From contig JAAFHM010000243.1 in NCBI GenBank assembly GCA_013298375.1, forward strand, positions 1-7,202: 7,202 bases of DNA. The letters are read 5' to 3'. The stretch is from Ignavibacteria bacterium. GTDB taxonomy: Bacteria > Bacteroidota > Ignavibacteria > Kapaibacteriales > UBA4661. Made by a program: the position numbers and the translations under genes. How positions within the stretch are numbered: the stretch's first letter is position 1; each line of letters opens with the position of its first letter. Of the stretch, positions 5,853 to 7,202 are shown piece after piece. The notes beneath the pieces were generated by a model, which worked only from the letters and a program-made list of their open reading frames with translations, was not told where the DNA came from and made no database searches.

Positions 5853-6137
5853 ATGATTACCGAAACCCATACCCACCACTGCGGAAAATGCGGCAGTACC
5901 AATATTGTTCGCAATGGTATCAATCGTTGTGGCAATCAACAGTATTTGTGCAAAGATTGTCGCACCTGCCGCGTTCTCTCACCAAAAAGCGTCGGCTACA
6001 GCGCAGAGCGACGGGAAGAACTTCTTGCCATCTATCAAGAGCGCAGCAGTATGCGCGGCGTAGAACGGGCAACCGGTGTATCTCGACATACATTGGCAAC
6101 GTGGATAAAAAAAAAGTCGCTCTCTCACCAACAATAG
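5853..6137 (+). CDS. insA: IS1 InsA-like protein (zinc-binding N-terminal transposase frame)
   Basis: A 94-residue protein encoded by the first frame of the element; IS1 InsA is about 91 residues. It has a zinc ribbon, CGKC (10-13) and CKDC (about 34-37), followed by a helix-turn-helix region (SMRGVERATGVSRHTLATWIKKK). InsA binds the terminal repeats and in IS1 acts as a repressor of transposition. I chose the ATG at 5853 because it precedes MITETHTHHCGKCG directly; an upstream TTG at 5811 keeps the frame but overlaps the likely promoter. No Shine-Dalgarno site is visible. Residues before the slippage site are shared with the full transposase. Confidence 0.88.
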   Translation: MITETHTHHCGKCGSTNIVRNGINRCGNQQYLCKDCRTCRVLSPKSVGYSAERREELLAIYQERSSMRGVERATGVSRHTLATWIKKKSLSHQQ

Positions 6138-6577
6138 AAGAAACACTGCTTCCGGCGAAACCGAACGATGTCTTGGAACTTGATGAGGTCTGGTCATTTG
6201 TCCAAAAGCGTGCGAACAAGCGTTGGCTCTGGACGGCAATCTGCCGCAGGACACGCCAGATTGTTGCTGCCGTCGTGGGCGACCGTAGCGCCAAAACGTG
6301 TCAGAAGTTGTGGGATGTGATCCCGGAATCTTACCGATGCTGCCACACTTACAGTGACTTTTGGGAAGCGTATTCCATTGTCTTCGACGAGGAAACGCAT
6401 CGTTCTGTTGGTAAAGAAACAGGAGAGACTGCTCATATGGAACGGTGGAACAACACCCTTCGGCAACGAGTGGGGCGTTATGTCCGCAAAACCCTCTCGT
6501 TTTCCAAACTTGACTTTTGGCATCAGATTGTAACCGAAATGTTTATTATTACTTACAACCTCTCATGTGTTACTTGA
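5853..6577 (+). CDS. insAB: IS1-family transposase InsAB', made by -1 ribosomal slippage
   Basis: A DDE transposase of about 241 residues (IS1 InsAB' is 232), formed when ribosomes slip back one base in the run of nine A residues at 6107-6115, within the heptamer A AAA AAG (6110-6116). The fused protein reads through TWIKKK into VALSPTIEETLLPAKPNDV. The catalytic triad is visible: Asp in LELDEVW (6182-6184), Asp in YSDFWEAY (6356-6358) and Glu in ETAHMERWNNTLRQR (6440-6442). The family C-terminal signature VRKTLSFSK follows. The second frame is open from 5888, but it has no good internal start before the DDE domain. Both frames look intact, so the element is probably able to move. Confidence 0.9.
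6107..6116 (+). promoter_or_regulatory. Programmed -1 frameshift site in the transposase
   Basis: Nine A residues followed by G. In the insA frame the codons read ATA AAA AAA AAG, giving A AAA AAG, one of the most efficient known bacterial -1 heptamers. The canonical IS1 signal is A AAA AAC. InsA stops at 6135-6137 if no slip occurs. Confidence 0.85.
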
Positions 6578-6585
6578 CCACTACC

Positions 6586-6593
6586 AAAAGGCT
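6586..6593 (+). repeat. Right target-site duplication of the insertion sequence
   Basis: AAAAGGCT, identical to 5707-5714. A perfect duplication implies a simple, fairly recent insertion without later rearrangement of the outer ends. Confidence 0.92.
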
Positions 6594-6638
6594 TTGTTCA
6601 CGCAATACCTCCGCGTTTTTTTGTTTGACAATCCGTTC

Positions 6639-6740
6639 GTATTATACCAAATTAAGTTGAGCATTGTGCATTGCAATCAAGTAAATAAGGAGTTAAGCCC
6701 CTTGTCATGCACAACGATAAACTCAAATTGGTATTATACC
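6639..6740. repeat. Imperfect palindrome of about 101 bases (MITE- or REP-like candidate)
   Basis: The arms 6639-6671 and 6707-6739 are inverted copies matching at 27 of 33 positions by hand alignment, around a 35-base centre. The innermost eight bases of the arms (TTGTGCAT / ATGCACAA) pair perfectly. The centre can extend the structure: AAGGAG (6688-6693) pairs with CCCCTT (6698-6703) at five of six positions. GTATTATACC also appears as a direct repeat at 6639-6648 and 6731-6740 because it is nearly self-complementary, so it could be a target duplication or just the arm ends. There is no T run, so it is not a normal terminator. It lies in the gene-free stretch 6594-6810 upstream of the barrel protein gene. 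No protein frame of note is inside. Confidence 0.65.
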
Positions 6741-6810
6741 GCACACTCAACGGCATTTGCCGAACAGTCCTCTTACTCTCTCTTTTTATCGTAATGTTTT
6801 AAGGTATTTT

Positions 6811-7202
6811 ATGGGTACAATGTTTTTGAATTTCCGCAGAATATGGTGTTATCGCGCTATTCTGGTAGCGGTGCTATTCATGTCGTCTTTCTCGGCGATA
6901 GTTGCACAAGAAACCCGCTTTGGCGGCTTTGCCGACTTTAATTACGGCTTTAGCATTGATGGAAAAAATCTGAATGGTTTGGATACCAAAGGCTTTCGCC
7001 TAGGGCAGTATTCCTTTTTTGTGAGTTCGCAGCTTTCCGACCGCATTTCATTTATCGGCGAATCGGTTTTTGAGTATGACAATGGCTTTATCGTTGATGT
7101 AGAGCGGGTTTTGCTGAAATATGAAGCGACCGATTATCTTAATATTATCGCTGGAAAACACCACACACCGATTGGCTATTGGAACACCGCATATCATCAC
7201 GG
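6811..7202 (+). CDS. Exported, probable outer-membrane beta-barrel (porin-like) protein, N-terminal part
   Basis: 130 residues are visible before the right edge. Residues 1-32 form a signal peptide (RRIWCYR, then AILVAVLFMSSFSAIVA, cleavage before QETRFG). The mature part shows alternating hydrophobic/polar strands ended by aromatic residues: FGGFADFNYGFSI, FRLGQYSFFVSSQL, ISFIGESVFEYD, VDVERVLLKYEATDYLNIIAGKHHTPIGYWNTAYHHG. This is the pattern of an outer-membrane barrel or porin. The segment AGKHHTPIGYWN resembles the early part of phosphate-selective-porin-like and related barrels, but I cannot settle the family or substrate. AAGG at 6801-6804, six bases before the ATG, supports the start; a second ATG at 6820 is possible. 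The IS and the palindrome lie directly upstream, so its natural promoter may have been displaced. Confidence 0.75.
   Translation, partial: MGTMFLNFRRIWCYRAILVAVLFMSSFSAIVAQETRFGGFADFNYGFSIDGKNLNGLDTKGFRLGQYSFFVSSQLSDRISFIGESVFEYDNGFIVDVERVLLKYEATDYLNIIAGKHHTPIGYWNTAYHH

Larger units (their letters stand above)
5715..6585 (+). mobile_element. IS1-family insertion sequence with a duplicated left end
   Basis: An 871-base element with intact transposase frames and a perfect 8-bp target duplication on both sides. Each end carries three short boxes: A (GGTAGTGGT), B (ACATGA, starting at base 18) and C (TGTAAGT). On the right they lie at 6577-6585, 6563-6568 and 6551-6557, read inward on the minus strand. 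The left side has two sets: outer (A 5715-5723, B 5732-5737, C 5766-5772) and inner (A 5776-5784, B 5793-5798, C 5804-5810). The inner set keeps box C at offset 29, exactly as on the right; in the outer set box C is displaced to offset 52. Measured from the inner end the element would be 810 bases. The transposase stop codon overlaps the right terminal repeat, as is usual in IS1. Confidence 0.93.

Noticed and set aside
6751..6762. CGGC-ATTT-GCCG mini-hairpin
   Set aside because: The four-base stem is too short to call a terminator or attenuator.
6567..6794. 75-residue frame across the IS right end
   Set aside because: It spans the terminal repeat, the target duplication and the palindrome, and has no protein-like features.

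Overview
The window looks like chromosomal DNA from a member of the Bacteroidota/Chlorobiota group. The evidence is a SusC-like layout in the TonB-dependent receptor (carboxypeptidase-regulatory-like domain before the plug), several genes without a Shine-Dalgarno sequence, and at least three sites fitting the Bacteroidota promoter pattern TTTG-N17-23-TAnnTTTG. The phylum call is an inference, and I cannot name a genus.

Layout, left to right. (1) Positions 1-1002, minus strand: the N-terminal 334 residues of a TonB-dependent outer-membrane receptor, running off the left edge. (2) A 206-base divergent intergenic region. (3) 1209-2759: a RhlE-type DEAD-box RNA helicase, followed 23 bases later by a small DUF1294 membrane protein (2783-3055). 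(4) A strong bidirectional terminator at 3066-3107. (5) 3129-3515, minus strand: a 5-carboxymethyl-2-hydroxymuconate isomerase-like tautomerase (HpaF family) without other pathway genes nearby. (6) 3632-4303: a Crp/Fnr-family regulator. (7) 4383-5462: a likely two-gene operon encoding an exported YHS-domain protein and a lipoprotein with a cytochrome P460-like domain and a CxxCH heme site, closed by a clear terminator at 5512-5546. (8) 5547-5714: a gene-free stretch with a good promoter match and nothing recognisable behind it. (9) 5715-6585: a complete IS1-family element flanked by a perfect 8-bp target duplication. (10) 6594-6810: a gene-free stretch holding a 101-base imperfect palindrome. 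(11) 6811 to the right edge: the start of an exported, probably outer-membrane beta-barrel protein.

The most unusual structure is the insertion sequence. Its left terminus is present twice, 61 bases apart. The inner copy matches the right end best, with three boxes at identical offsets, but the target duplication abuts the outer copy, so the outer copy was the end used at this site. The transposase is in two overlapping frames joined by a -1 slippage site in a run of nine A residues. The insertion lies between an orphan promoter and the downstream barrel gene and may have separated them.

Functionally, the right-central block (Crp/Fnr regulator, YHS protein, P460-like cytochrome) suggests an envelope redox or reactive-nitrogen function, but only by neighbourhood. 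I did not find a clearly new multi-gene defence or metabolic system.
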